Origin: Paenimyroides aestuarii
GTDB taxonomy: Bacteria > Bacteroidota > Bacteroidia > Flavobacteriales > Flavobacteriaceae
NCBI RefSeq assembly: GCF_024628805.1
Contig: NZ_CP102382.1
Location: forward strand, 124,001 to 188,000
Reading direction: 5' to 3'
Length of the DNA: 64,000 nt
Shown here: one piece after another, positions 38,701 to 47,096 of the stretch
How positions within the stretch are numbered: position 1 is the stretch's first letter
How the letters are laid out: every line of letters begins with the position of its first letter
Position numbers and translations under genes: made by a program
Notes under the pieces: model-generated
The model's database searches: none
Told to the model about the DNA's origin: nothing
Seen by the model: the letters and a program-made list of their open reading frames with translations, nothing else

Positions 38701-38875
38701 TTACCAAAACATCGGCACTTGCACCCGGATAAGCAATGAATACGCTAACAGTTGTAGGGGCAATTTGCGGAAACTGTGAGGTGGGTAATTGTTTAATAGC
38801 CAATGAACCCACAAATAGAATAATGACCGATATTACTATTGCGAATACAGGTCTATGAATGATTTTTTTAAACAT
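35723..38875 (-). CDS. RND multidrug efflux permease (HAE1/AcrB family)
   Basis: 1050 residues, full length. N-terminal MFKKIIHRPVFAIVISVIILFVGSLAIKQLP, proton-relay aspartates in GIVVDDAIVVVEAVHAK (TM4), and the PSMLMYVNLYS, GAAQYES-like LAAQYESFILPLAVIMSLPMGIFG and IGLLGKNAVLIVEYA segments are typical of AcrB/MexB. It exports hydrophobic compounds from the periplasm with proton energy. It sits between the adaptor and the outer-membrane protein genes in one operon. Confidence 0.95.
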   Translation of the reverse strand: MFKKIIHRPVFAIVISVIILFVGSLAIKQLPTSQFPQIAPTTVSVFIAYPGASADVLVKSSLITLENAINGVQGMRYISTDATSAGEATLNVVFDPGTDPNEAVVLVKTRIDQVMPLLPELVQKEGVVVTPIQPSMLMYVNLYSKNKSMDEKFLYNYATVNIIPEINRVKGIAKSQILGSRRYAMRVWLNPERMRAYRISVDEVMDAIGEQSIIGRPGRIGQSSGIAAQSLEYVLTYKGQYNKPEEYENIIIRANSEGESIKLKDIANVELGSEFFDIYSNLDGDPSASIVLKQNYGSNANEVIEQVKVKLEEMKQNFPPGVDYKISYDVSNFLDASIEQVIHTLRDAFLLVAVVVFIFLGDWRSTIIPIIAVPVSLIGAFFFIQIFGLSINLVTLFALVLAIGIVVDDAIVVVEAVHAKMEEKNLSPYKAVKEVMGEISGAIIAITMVMVSVFLPISFMTGPVGTFYRQFSITMASSIVISAVIALTLTPVLCAILLKNHHGKPKKATIITRFIDAFNRGFDKLTGKYVSILKRIVNRKSVTWAVLLVFCGAIYVQNQFLPGGFIPSEDQGTIYAIIQTPPGSTLEQTNQVARNLQKICEEVPGIESVSSLAGYEIMTEGRGSNAGTCLINLKNWSDREHSVTEIMEELEGKTRNLGAVIEFFEPPAIPGFGSSGGFSMRLLDQNATTDYHEFDRINKEFMANLNKRKELTGVFTFFAANYPQYELQIDNNAAMQKGVSIGKAMENLNILIGSTYEQGFIRFGQFFKVYVQSSPEFRSLPSDILNLYVKNEQGEMVPYSAFMKLKKTQGPNEITRYNMYNSASIRGLPAPGYTTADAIKAINETAQQTLPHGYKIAWEGLSFDEAQRGNEALYVFGVVLIFVYLVLAAQYESFILPLAVIMSLPMGIFGSLFMLKAMGLANDIYAQVGLIMLIGLLGKNAVLIVEYAVQKRQSGATILNAAIEAATVRFRPILMTSFAFIAGLIPLIFAHGAGAIGNHTIGASALGGMLFGTLFGVVIIPGLYYIFAKIADGRKMIKNEDESPLTKDIY

Positions 38876-38890
38876 TTTTCGGGAGATTAA

Positions 38891-39976
38891 TTACTCTGCA
38901 TAAAGTTCTAAACTTGATAAAACTTTTGCTGGTTGAATAAATTTGTACGAAATTTTTTCGTTCTCTTTTACAAGTCGCAGGCCATCGATTAAAATTTTAT
39001 CGCTTGCTTGCAAACCGCTACCCACGATGTAAATATGTGGAATTTCGGCAGCAATTTTAATTTCGCGTGCTTTTACAATGTTTCCTTTTGTGACAATAAA
39101 AACATACTTTTTATCTAGTACTTCAAAAGTGGCCTTTTGCGGAATAAGCAGTGCATTTTTAATAGGTGTACTAATAACTACGTTGCCTGTTTGCCCAAAA
39201 CGAAGTAGCGCTTTTGGGTTTGGAAAAGTAGCGCGATAAGCAATATTTCCAGTTTCATTGTCGAAATCGGCTTCAATGGTTTCAACAAAACCGTCGTGGT
39301 CAAATAGTTCGCCATTTGCCATTTTTAGTTTTACTTGCAGCAAACTATCTTTTGATTTATGCGCCATTTGATCTAAATATTCTGCTTCGGGCACATTAAA
39401 ATACACCCACATTTTGCTATTGTCTGCCAACTCTGTAAGCAGATCTCCCTCGGTAATTAAACTTCCTAAACGCGCATGAAATCGATCAATAATTCCATCG
39501 AATGGTGCTCGTATTTCGGTAAATTGTAAATGGGTTTTCATGGATGCCAATTCGGCTTGGGCTTTATCGTATTTGGCTTTTGCTAGTGCCAATTCGTTTG
39601 TAGAAACCACATTGTTGTCATAAAGCTGTTTGGTGTTTTTGTATTCTATTTGGGCATAATTTGCTTCGGCTTTTGCACGATTAGCATCGGCTTCATACAA
39701 ATTAGGCATAATTTTAAAGAGCAATTGTCCCTTTTTTACAAATTGCCCTTCATCTACAAATATTTTTTGCAAATAACCTTTTTCTTGGGCACGAATTTCA
39801 ATATGGTTCACAGAACGTATCTGTGCCACATAATCTTTATAAATAATAGTGTCTTTGACAAGCGGACTGGTTACCGAAAAAGTAGTTTTCTCGTGAGCTT
39901 CTTCTTTATGAGACTGGCAACCAACAGTTAAAAAAGCCAATGAAAAGCTTAAAAAAACAAACGCTTTTTTTATCAT
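38891..39976 (-). CDS. RND efflux periplasmic adaptor (membrane fusion protein)
   Basis: 361 residues. Lipoprotein signal (FSLAFLTVGCQSHKEE). The order of domains follows AcrA/MexA: beta-barrel start, lipoyl half (IRAQEKGYLQKIFVDEGQFVKKGQLLFKI), helical hairpin (about residues 90-135), second lipoyl half (FTEIRAPFDGIIDRFHARLGSLITEGDLL) and beta-barrel. It links permease and outer-membrane duct. It is the first gene of the efflux operon, and an IS5-type element ends about 30 bases upstream of its start. Confidence 0.93.
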   Translation of the reverse strand: MIKKAFVFLSFSLAFLTVGCQSHKEEAHEKTTFSVTSPLVKDTIIYKDYVAQIRSVNHIEIRAQEKGYLQKIFVDEGQFVKKGQLLFKIMPNLYEADANRAKAEANYAQIEYKNTKQLYDNNVVSTNELALAKAKYDKAQAELASMKTHLQFTEIRAPFDGIIDRFHARLGSLITEGDLLTELADNSKMWVYFNVPEAEYLDQMAHKSKDSLLQVKLKMANGELFDHDGFVETIEADFDNETGNIAYRATFPNPKALLRFGQTGNVVISTPIKNALLIPQKATFEVLDKKYVFIVTKGNIVKAREIKIAAEIPHIYIVGSGLQASDKILIDGLRLVKENEKISYKFIQPAKVLSSLELYAE

Positions 39977-40005
39977 GATGAATAATATTAATGATTTTTA
40001 ATTTT

Positions 40006-40922
40006 GAAGTGATTTAAACTTTTATTTTATTAAATTTTCTTAGAGCAATTACGATGAATGCTAAATAATTAAAGCCTAGCCAACTTGTAACTGTTGTGTC
40101 GAATCTATTTAATATGGATCTAAAACTATCCATCCAAGCATTTGTTCTTTCTATTTTATATCTCTCATTATAAAGTTCTTGGTCAAAATATTCATCTCTA
40201 TCTGTATCGCCATTTCTTTTATTGAAACAAATATTTGCATGTATTTCTTTTTTCTCACAACACAACCTAAATTCTTTAGAATCAAAGCCCGCATCAGCAT
40301 TTAAAAAAAGTCCTTCAACTGGAATTTTTGCTTGCTCTAAAGTTCCCGTTATCACTTCAAACTGAACTTCTATGTTAAAAAGATCGTTATGGTTACCAGC
40401 TACAGGTTCTGAAATGGCTAATGGAATTCCTTGTTTATCACTTAAATACAATGAGTTAGTGGTTTTACGTTTCTTTCTACCTTGATATTCTACTTCTTCA
40501 CCACCCCTAATTGCAGAGGTATGACTACCATCAAAATCTACATTCGAAAGGTCTAATTTTGATTTGTTTTTTTCTAAAATGCTTGTCCAGATTTTTTTTA
40601 AAATATCTGCCTTACACCATTTTCGATAATGATAATAAACCGATTCCCAACTTAATACATTTTCTTCAAATAATGCCTTAACTGGAAGTTGATGCCATTG
40701 AACTCCTGTTTTAAGTTTGTAAAGTACAGCATTTACTATTTCTTCCAAAGGAACTGTTGCCTGAAAACCTCGTTTTGCTAATGGCAAATAAGGTACTATT
40801 TCTTTTTTTATTATATCTTTGTTCAGTACACTGTACATAAGGGTTGATTTTGAAATGAATATGTTTTGCAACACAAATTTCGTCAACCCTTTATTATTTA
40901 CAAAATAAGTTTAAATCACTTC
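40006..40922. mobile_element. IS5-family insertion sequence
   Basis: Terminal inverted repeats GAAGTGATTTAAACTT (left, 40006-40021) and its complement at the right end (40907-40922) enclose one transposase gene. TTTT flanks both ends (40002-40005 and 40923-40926) and may be the target duplication, but the A/T-rich context makes this uncertain. The element sits between the RND operon and a small exported-protein gene. Confidence 0.85.
40014..40886 (-). CDS. IS5-family transposase
   Basis: Reading frame of 290 residues; the ATG 16 codons in (MYSVLNKD, about 40838) is an alternative start. N-terminal DUF4096-type domain (YLPLAKRGFQATVPLEEIVNAVLYKLKTGVQWHQLP), then the DDE catalytic set: DFDGSHTSAIRGG, NADAGFDSKEF and YKIERTNAWMDSFRSILNRFD. 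No disruption is visible, so the element may be active. The gene fills almost the entire element. Confidence 0.92.
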   Translation of the reverse strand: MTKFVLQNIFISKSTLMYSVLNKDIIKKEIVPYLPLAKRGFQATVPLEEIVNAVLYKLKTGVQWHQLPVKALFEENVLSWESVYYHYRKWCKADILKKIWTSILEKNKSKLDLSNVDFDGSHTSAIRGGEEVEYQGRKKRKTTNSLYLSDKQGIPLAISEPVAGNHNDLFNIEVQFEVITGTLEQAKIPVEGLFLNADAGFDSKEFRLCCEKKEIHANICFNKRNGDTDRDEYFDQELYNERYKIERTNAWMDSFRSILNRFDTTVTSWLGFNYLAFIVIALRKFNKIKV

Positions 40923-41007
40923 TTTTAAAAGATATAGAAAACAAGCAGCAATGTGTGCTCATTCAGCACATGCCGTGTTTATAAATGCAATCTAAAAAAA
41001 TTAAAAA

Positions 41008-41460
41008 TCACAGTCTTATCACCAAAAGGCTTATAAAAACCTGATTTTTTAGGTAGGAATAAAATGTAGAAAGCTGACCAACAATTTGGACGCTTTTTTT
41101 ACTGTGGTAAGAAGTAGGTATATGAACTAAAAAGTATAAAAAGAAAGCTTTTAAAAGCACTTTTACTTTTTGAATTTTTGATTCGTTTTGAAGTTCAAAT
41201 TCTGTTTCGGAAAAATCTGCTTTGTAATGGTTTACATATATGTGTTTTATTTTTCCTAAATGAACCTGTTTATGAGCTTTTTTGTCGAAATGATTTGCAA
41301 CCTTTTTTTGAGAAGTTAGTGTGTGGGCGGTATTTTGATACTTTAAAAAACCACTTTCGCTACCATTTTGCAGAATATGCATCTGGTTTGCATAATTGCT
41401 CATACTCGCAAAAAGCAAAGCAATCAACAAAAAGTAATATTTTAAAAAGGATGATTTCAT
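41008..41460 (-). CDS. small exported protein of unknown function
   Basis: 150 residues. Signal peptide (FLKYYFLLIALLFASMSNYANQ), a polar middle section rich in Lys and His (KKVANHFDKKAHKQVHLGKIKHIYVNHYK), and a hydrophobic stretch near 108-116 (AFFLYFLVHIP). No family recognised. It is upstream of, and in the same direction as, the RND efflux operon and may have been its first gene before the IS5-type insertion; that link is inference. Confidence 0.5.
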   Translation of the reverse strand: MKSSFLKYYFLLIALLFASMSNYANQMHILQNGSESGFLKYQNTAHTLTSQKKVANHFDKKAHKQVHLGKIKHIYVNHYKADFSETEFELQNESKIQKVKVLLKAFFLYFLVHIPTSYHSKKSVQIVGQLSTFYSYLKNQVFISLLVIRL

Positions 41461-41574
41461 TTCGGGTGTAAAATTATTTAAAACACTTAAAACTTTTGAT
41501 TGGTTGCTGCTAAATAAAAGTTAAAAAAACAACACCATATTACACACTTTTAAGCGGTTTTTTACGACTCTTTT

Positions 41575-42612
41575 TTATTTAATATTTCTTTTATTTAACC
41601 AACTAGTATATTTTTCTCGATTTTTGGCATGTTCGTCGATGGTTGATGCAAATTCGTGATACCCAATCCGTTCAACACTGGCACAAAAATATATATAATT
41701 GTGTTTCTCTGCATTTAACACCGCATCAATTGAACTTTCGTCGGGCATAGCGATTAATCCGTTGGGTATTCCTTTGAATTTATATGTGTTAAATGGATGG
41801 TTTAATGTTAAATCTTTTAAATAAACACGCTTTATAACTTGTTCAAAATCATTCGATAATGCTTTTTTAGCATAAACCACCGTTGGATCTGCCTGTAGCA
41901 GCATATCTTGGTTCAATCGGTTTAAATATGCACCTGCAACTCGTGGACGCTCATCTACTTTTGCCGTTTCTTTTTGAACAATTGCAGCTAAAGAAGCCAC
42001 TTGAACAGGCGTTAAACCTAATGCTTTTGCCTTTGCTTTTCGTTCATCGTTCCAAAAACGGATGTATTCTTTTTGCAGAATATTTCTGATTTTTAATGGA
42101 GTGGTATTCCAATAAACTTCATAGGTGTTGGGCATGCACATGGCTAAAACATTGTCTTTATTCATACCCATTTCCTCCAAAAAAGCAGGTTCCGTAAAAG
42201 TTTGGTATAAATCTGCAATATCGGGTTCCACTTGCGACGAAATACGTTGCAATAACTTTTCAAGGGTTTCTTGGTTATTAAATGTAAGTTTTACAGGCAC
42301 GTTTCTGCGCAGTGCTTTAACAATTCGGTAGTTATTGTAACCATTTTCAATAAGGTATCTTCCAGGTTCTACTGTTGCCGATTCACCCAATTTTGAAAAA
42401 AGACCTTCTAAAGAAGTGTAGTTTTTTACATATTTTTTTAACGAGTCTTGCACTTGGCTGTAAGTGGCATTGGTAGGTATATGAATGTAAATACTTTTAT
42501 CTGCAAAATTGGTATTGGGCGTAAAAGCTTTTCTGTATAGACTGTAACCAAAAATCAAGGCAGCAAAAACGCCAAGTACAGCTACATAGCTAACTAATTT
42601 ATTAATTTTCAT
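41575..42612 (-). CDS. mltG: endolytic transglycosylase MltG
   Basis: 345 residues: one N-terminal membrane helix (VSYVAVLGVFAALIFGYSLY), then a LysM-like section and the YceG catalytic domain with the glutamate in AAIVQKETAKVDERPRVAGAYLNRLNQDMLLQADPTVVYA and the C-terminal PDESSIDAVLNAEKHNYIYFCA. It cuts nascent glycan strands at the inner membrane and sets their length. Its start overlaps the end of the GNAT gene by 11 bases, making a dapF-GNAT-mltG operon. Confidence 0.94.
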   Translation of the reverse strand: MKINKLVSYVAVLGVFAALIFGYSLYRKAFTPNTNFADKSIYIHIPTNATYSQVQDSLKKYVKNYTSLEGLFSKLGESATVEPGRYLIENGYNNYRIVKALRRNVPVKLTFNNQETLEKLLQRISSQVEPDIADLYQTFTEPAFLEEMGMNKDNVLAMCMPNTYEVYWNTTPLKIRNILQKEYIRFWNDERKAKAKALGLTPVQVASLAAIVQKETAKVDERPRVAGAYLNRLNQDMLLQADPTVVYAKKALSNDFEQVIKRVYLKDLTLNHPFNTYKFKGIPNGLIAMPDESSIDAVLNAEKHNYIYFCASVERIGYHEFASTIDEHAKNREKYTSWLNKRNIK

Positions 42613-43138
42613 TTAAAGGATTTATTAATTGGTACAGCAGTTCATCAACATATACAGCTCCGATTTTGTTCCACTGTTTTTTAACGCCTACTTTTTCGAA
42701 ACCAAATTTAGAAAAAAGCTTGATACTTGCATGGTTTGTTGCAGCAACATTAACATATATTTGATGAACATTTAAGATATGAAACGCATATCCCAACAAA
42801 AGTTCTACCGATTCGCTGCCAAAACCTTTGTTTCGTTCTTCACTGCTTTTCACAACAATTCCCAAACCAACTCTACTGTTTTTAGGATCAAAATCATATA
42901 AATCTATTAACCCAATTAAATGATTAGAGCCATTTTCGGCAATGGCCAAGCGCAGTTGTTTTACTTCGTAAATATCCTGATGACTGTTTTCCAAATAATT
43001 TTTAAGCAACCATTTAGAATAAGGAGCTTGGGTATGGCTTACTTCCCACAACAATTCATCGTTTTCAATTTCGTATAAAAATGATAAATCTTCGGGTTCT
43101 AAGGCACGTAAATGAACTTTATTTCCTCTTAAAAACAT
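42602..43138 (-). CDS. GNAT-family N-acetyltransferase (RimL-like)
   Basis: 178 residues, cytosolic. The N-terminal VHLRALEPEDLSFLYEIENDELLWEVS is typical of RimL/SpeG-type acetyltransferases, and the acetyl-CoA loop is seen in GIVVKSSEERNKGFGSESVELLLGYAF, followed by NHASIKLFSKFGFEKVG. The acceptor is unknown. It overlaps mltG and starts one base before the end of dapF. Confidence 0.88.
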   Translation of the reverse strand: MFLRGNKVHLRALEPEDLSFLYEIENDELLWEVSHTQAPYSKWLLKNYLENSHQDIYEVKQLRLAIAENGSNHLIGLIDLYDFDPKNSRVGLGIVVKSSEERNKGFGSESVELLLGYAFHILNVHQIYVNVAATNHASIKLFSKFGFEKVGVKKQWNKIGAVYVDELLYQLINPLNEN

Positions 43139-43139
43139 T

Positions 43140-43934
43140 TTAGGGTATTAAAATTGTTCCTTTAAAAACTTGTTGAGCAGCTCCCGTTAACATAACGTTG
43201 TAGTATTTTTCGTCGTTTTGATCGAAAGACACTTGCACTTCTCCACCTTCAACCTGAATAGTGATTTTGTTTACAGCTGTTTTTCCTAAACTGTTCATTG
43301 CAAGTGCCACAGCCGTTGCTCCGGTACCGCAAGATAAGGTTTCGTCTTCCACGCCACGCTCATACGTTCGTATTTTAAAAGAATCGTTTGATAATTGTTC
43401 AACGAAGTTTACATTCGTTCCGCCCGGTTTGTATTGGTCGCTGTAACGAATGTTTTTCCCGTTTTCAAAAACATTAAAATTTTTCACATCATTTACTAGT
43501 TCCACATGATGCGGAGAGCCGGTAAACAAAAAAGTGTAATTACTATCTTTTTTAATGGTATCTTTTAAAACATCAATCATTTGCAAAGCCACAACACCTT
43601 CCTTGTTAATAGTTGCATGGTGCAAACCATCTATCGCATTGAATGTAGTATCTTTTGAAAAAATTCCTAAAAAATGCGCAAACGAAACAATACAACGTCC
43701 GCCGTTGCCACACATAGTGCTTTCGTTTCCATCGGCATTGTAATAAACCATTTTAAAATCGGCAGTAGCATCATTTTCCAATAAAATTAATCCATCACCG
43801 CCAATTCCAAATCTTCTGTCGCACAAAAAAGCGATTGTTGCTGCATCATTTTTTTGAAAGAAAAGGCTGCGGTTATCAACCATAATAAAGTCGTTGCCGG
43901 TGCCTTGGTATTTATAAAATGTTAATTGCTTCAT
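43140..43934 (-). CDS. dapF: diaminopimelate epimerase
   Basis: 264 residues. It converts LL- to meso-diaminopimelate for lysine and peptidoglycan synthesis. Both catalytic cysteines are present: TMCGNGGRCIV and ETLSCGTGATAVA. N-terminal YQGTGNDFIMVDNR is also diagnostic. First gene of an operon with a GNAT acetyltransferase and mltG, linking it to cell-wall metabolism. Its promoter element almost touches the start codon. Confidence 0.95.
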   Translation of the reverse strand: MKQLTFYKYQGTGNDFIMVDNRSLFFQKNDAATIAFLCDRRFGIGGDGLILLENDATADFKMVYYNADGNESTMCGNGGRCIVSFAHFLGIFSKDTTFNAIDGLHHATINKEGVVALQMIDVLKDTIKKDSNYTFLFTGSPHHVELVNDVKNFNVFENGKNIRYSDQYKPGGTNVNFVEQLSNDSFKIRTYERGVEDETLSCGTGATAVALAMNSLGKTAVNKITIQVEGGEVQVSFDQNDEKYYNVMLTGAAQQVFKGTILIP

Positions 43935-43938
43935 TGTG

Positions 43939-43946
43939 CAAAGATA
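43939..43946 (-). promoter_or_regulatory. promoter -7 element of dapF, implying a leaderless mRNA
   Basis: Minus strand TATCTTTG ends five bases before the dapF ATG (43934), so transcription would begin at or next to the start codon. No -33 TTG is well placed. Confidence 0.4.
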
Positions 43947-44054
43947 TAAAATATTAAAGCTTCGTTAAGTAGTGTTAACAAGCGTTAAACTATTTTTTAA
44001 TGATTTAGTACTATTGTAATTTTACTGTTAAATAAATAAACATTAAATAATTAT

Positions 44055-45449
44055 ATGAAAAATATAGGAACTATTTTAGCAACATCGTTGTTAAGTGGTG
44101 TTGTAACATTGGGGTCGTACAAATTGTTTTTTGAAGATACCAATTATTTTGAAAACGCAAAAGAAATTACCACAAGTGCACCTTTTCGAAATGTGAACAA
44201 TTCGGTTTTTGAAGCGCCTAATTTTAAGTTGGCCGCAGAAAAAACCATTCATTCGGTGGTACACGTTAAAAATGTATCATTTAGAAATGCACCGCGAAAC
44301 CCGATTATGGAATATTTCTACGGATACCAAGGTGGTGGACAAACCTACGCGCAAGTGGGTACGGGTTCTGGCGTGATTATTTCGGAAGACGGATATATCA
44401 TTACGAATAATCACGTAATTCAAGGTGCAAGTGAATTGGAAATTACGCTAAACGACAACCGTACTTTTAAAGCAAAATTGATAGGAACCGATTCTAAAAT
44501 GGATATTGCCCTTTTAAAAATCAATACGTCTGAGAAACTACCGTTTACAACTTTCGCCGATTCTGATGCCATTAGTGTGGGCGATTGGGTGCTAGCAGTG
44601 GGAAATCCGTACAATTTAACTTCTACTGTTACAGCTGGAATTGTTTCAGCCAAAGCCCGCAATTTATCAGAAAACGGTATTCAATCATTCATTCAAACCG
44701 ATGCGGCTGTGAATCCGGGAAATTCAGGCGGTGCATTGGTTAACAGCAACGGCGATTTAATTGGTATCAACACCATGATTTCGTCTGCAACAGGCTCGTA
44801 TGTGGGCTATTCTTTTGCTATTCCCTCTAATTTAGCTCGAAAAATAGTGAACGATTTAATGGAATACGGAAAAGTGCAACAAGGTATTTTGGGGGTGCAA
44901 GGTTATGAAGTGAACAGTCAAATTGCAGCAGAAAACAAGCTCACCTTTAAACAAGGATTTTATGTGGAGAACGTAACAAAAAATTCAGGAGCCGAAGCTG
45001 CAGGTATCAAAAAAGGCGATATTATTTATAAAATAGACGGCAAAGGAATCAATTCTTTTCTAGATTTAAACAGCATCATTGCCACCAAACGCCCGAACGA
45101 CGAAGTAAAAGTTTCTTTAAAACGAAACAATCAAGACAAAGAATTAGTGGTTAAATTAAGTAAAAAAGAAATTGCCCAAATCCAATTTAACGGATTCGAA
45201 ATTGAAAATTTGTCGCCAAAAGAACAAAAAGCGTTGGGAATTAATTACGGTGTTAAAATCAACGGTATATCCAACGAGCGTTTTAAAGCCTATGAAAGTG
45301 AATTGAAAAATGCGATTATTTTGGCAGTGAATGGTTCAAAAATCAAAAATACCGAACATGCCAACGAAATTCTTTCAAAACTAAATCAGGAACAACTCCG
45401 CATGGATTTAATCACTCCAAGAGGCGAACGATTGCGATTGATTTTGTAA
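44055..45449 (+). CDS. HtrA/Deg-family serine endoprotease
   Basis: 464 residues. N-terminal hydrophobic segment (TILATSLLSGVVTLGSYKLFF) anchors or exports it to the periplasm. Trypsin-like triad: H120 (YIITNNHV), D150 (SKMDIALLKI) and S224 (NPGNSGGALVN). Two PDZ domains follow; the first reads QGFYVENVTKNSGAEAAGIKKGDIIYKIDGKGI. Members degrade or refold damaged envelope proteins. It is a single-gene unit with its own terminator. The choice between degP and degQ cannot be made. Confidence 0.93.
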   Translation: MKNIGTILATSLLSGVVTLGSYKLFFEDTNYFENAKEITTSAPFRNVNNSVFEAPNFKLAAEKTIHSVVHVKNVSFRNAPRNPIMEYFYGYQGGGQTYAQVGTGSGVIISEDGYIITNNHVIQGASELEITLNDNRTFKAKLIGTDSKMDIALLKINTSEKLPFTTFADSDAISVGDWVLAVGNPYNLTSTVTAGIVSAKARNLSENGIQSFIQTDAAVNPGNSGGALVNSNGDLIGINTMISSATGSYVGYSFAIPSNLARKIVNDLMEYGKVQQGILGVQGYEVNSQIAAENKLTFKQGFYVENVTKNSGAEAAGIKKGDIIYKIDGKGINSFLDLNSIIATKRPNDEVKVSLKRNNQDKELVVKLSKKEIAQIQFNGFEIENLSPKEQKALGINYGVKINGISNERFKAYESELKNAIILAVNGSKIKNTEHANEILSKLNQEQLRMDLITPRGERLRLIL

Positions 45450-45458
45450 TGTGTTGAT

Positions 45459-45490
45459 AAAAAGTAGCTTATAAAAAAGCTACTTTTTTA
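45459..45490 (+). terminator. terminator of the HtrA-type gene
   Basis: AAAAAGTAGCTT and AAGCTACTTTTTT form a hairpin with a T-run. Confidence 0.8.
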
Positions 45491-45511
45491 ATTATATGTG
45501 CTTGTATATCA

Positions 45512-45539
45512 TAAAAATTAATATTTTTGTACAACTTTT
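45512..45539 (+). promoter_or_regulatory. promoter of gap
   Basis: TTG (45512-45514), 17-base spacer, TATTTTTG (45532-45539), 28 bases before the gap start codon. Confidence 0.65.
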
Positions 45540-45566
45540 TAAAATACAACACAATTTACACCCCAA

Positions 45567-47012
45567 ATGGAAAATAATTTATACGAAAAAGAATTGGCTT
45601 TCCAAGCAGACAGAAGAAAAGCTTGCGTAGAGTTTATTAAAATCGTTAATGATTTATGGTATGACAAATCAATTGAATTGGTTTTGTTCAGAAATCAATT
45701 GATTGACCGTAGCGTGAGCGACATTATTAATTTACACGAATATGCTGCAAAATTTGTTGAAAAACCTATTAATATTTTTGACACTGTTGAAATTGCTCGT
45801 GCCATTCAAACCGCAGACTTACCAGCAGCGCGCATTGATATTGGTAAATTAACGTATGAATTCCATCTAGAAGACAACAAATACAACGATTCTTTGTCTT
45901 TTGTTGTGGACAAGTTAAAAGGTGCAAAAGAAGGAAATACAATTGAGCCAAAAGACGTTGTTTTATACGGATTTGGTCGTATTGGTCGTTTATTAGCACG
46001 CGAATTAATGGCTAAAATTGGTAAAGGTCAACAATTACGCTTAAAAGCAATCGTAACACGCGATAAAAACGATGAAGCTTCATTGGAAAAGCGTGCATCT
46101 TTACTTCGATTAGACTCTATCCACGGAGATTTTGAAGGGTCAGTAGGAATTGATGTTGAAAACGAATCGTTGATTATCAATGGTTCACCAGTTCGCATGA
46201 TTTCTGCCGCTCAACCAGAAGATATCGATTACACACAATACGGTATCAACGATGCATTGGTTATTGATAACACAGGTGTTTTTAAAGACGAAGCCGCTTT
46301 ATCACGCCACTTACAATCAAAAGGTGCAACACAAGTTTTACTTACAGCGCCAGGAAAAGGTGTTCCAAATGTTGTTTATGGTGTAAACCATGAAAATTAC
46401 AACATCGACGAAACTCCGATTTGGTCTGCTGCATCTTGTACAACAAACGCCATTACGCCTGTTTTGGCTGTTATTGAAGAAGAATTAGGAGTGGTGAAAG
46501 GACATTTAGAAACCATTCACGCTTATACAAACGACCAAAATTTGGTGGATAACATGCACAAAAAATACCGTCGTGGAAGAGCAGCTGCCTTAAACATGGT
46601 AATTACCGAAACAGGTGCTGGTTCTGCAGTTGCAAAAGCATTGCCAAGTTTAGCGGGTAAATTAACCTCTAATGCCATTCGTGTACCTGTTCCAAATGGT
46701 TCATTAGTAGTTTTAAATTTAGAAGTTGGCAAAGAAACTTCGGTAGCAGATTTAAACAAAATAATGAAACAATATGCTTTAGAAGGCGAATTGGTAGAGC
46801 AAATTAAATATTCATTAAACAACGAATTGGTTTCATCAGACATCGTTGGAACATCAGCACCAGCAATTTATGATTCTAACGCAACAATTGTTTCTGCCGA
46901 TGGTAAAAACATTGTACTATACATTTGGTACGACAACGAATATGGCTACAGCCACCAAGTGATTCGTTTAGCAAAACACATTGCTAAAGTACGCAGATAC
47001 GTTTACTATTAG
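45567..47012 (+). CDS. gap: glyceraldehyde-3-phosphate dehydrogenase, long form
   Basis: 481 residues, about 140 longer than the usual 335. The extra N-terminal part (1-130) is helical and of unknown role; it is typical of one GAPDH class in Bacteroidota. The NAD fold starts at YGFGRIGRLLARE (134-146), the catalytic cysteine is C291 in SAASCTTNAITPV, and WYDNEYGYSHQVIRL closes the domain. It oxidises glyceraldehyde-3-phosphate in glycolysis or the reverse in gluconeogenesis. Single-gene unit between clear promoter and terminator. Confidence 0.93.
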   Translation: MENNLYEKELAFQADRRKACVEFIKIVNDLWYDKSIELVLFRNQLIDRSVSDIINLHEYAAKFVEKPINIFDTVEIARAIQTADLPAARIDIGKLTYEFHLEDNKYNDSLSFVVDKLKGAKEGNTIEPKDVVLYGFGRIGRLLARELMAKIGKGQQLRLKAIVTRDKNDEASLEKRASLLRLDSIHGDFEGSVGIDVENESLIINGSPVRMISAAQPEDIDYTQYGINDALVIDNTGVFKDEAALSRHLQSKGATQVLLTAPGKGVPNVVYGVNHENYNIDETPIWSAASCTTNAITPVLAVIEEELGVVKGHLETIHAYTNDQNLVDNMHKKYRRGRAAALNMVITETGAGSAVAKALPSLAGKLTSNAIRVPVPNGSLVVLNLEVGKETSVADLNKIMKQYALEGELVEQIKYSLNNELVSSDIVGTSAPAIYDSNATIVSADGKNIVLYIWYDNEYGYSHQVIRLAKHIAKVRRYVYY

Positions 47013-47035
47013 TAGATATATAATCTTAATATTTA

Positions 47036-47067
47036 AAAGCTGGTTTTTTGAAAACCAGCTTTTTTTA
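47036..47067 (+). terminator. terminator of gap
   Basis: AAAAGCTGGTTTT and AAAACCAGCTTTT flank a short loop and are followed by T residues. Confidence 0.85.
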
Positions 47068-47096
47068 GTTTATATTCGTAGTAAACAAAAAACATT

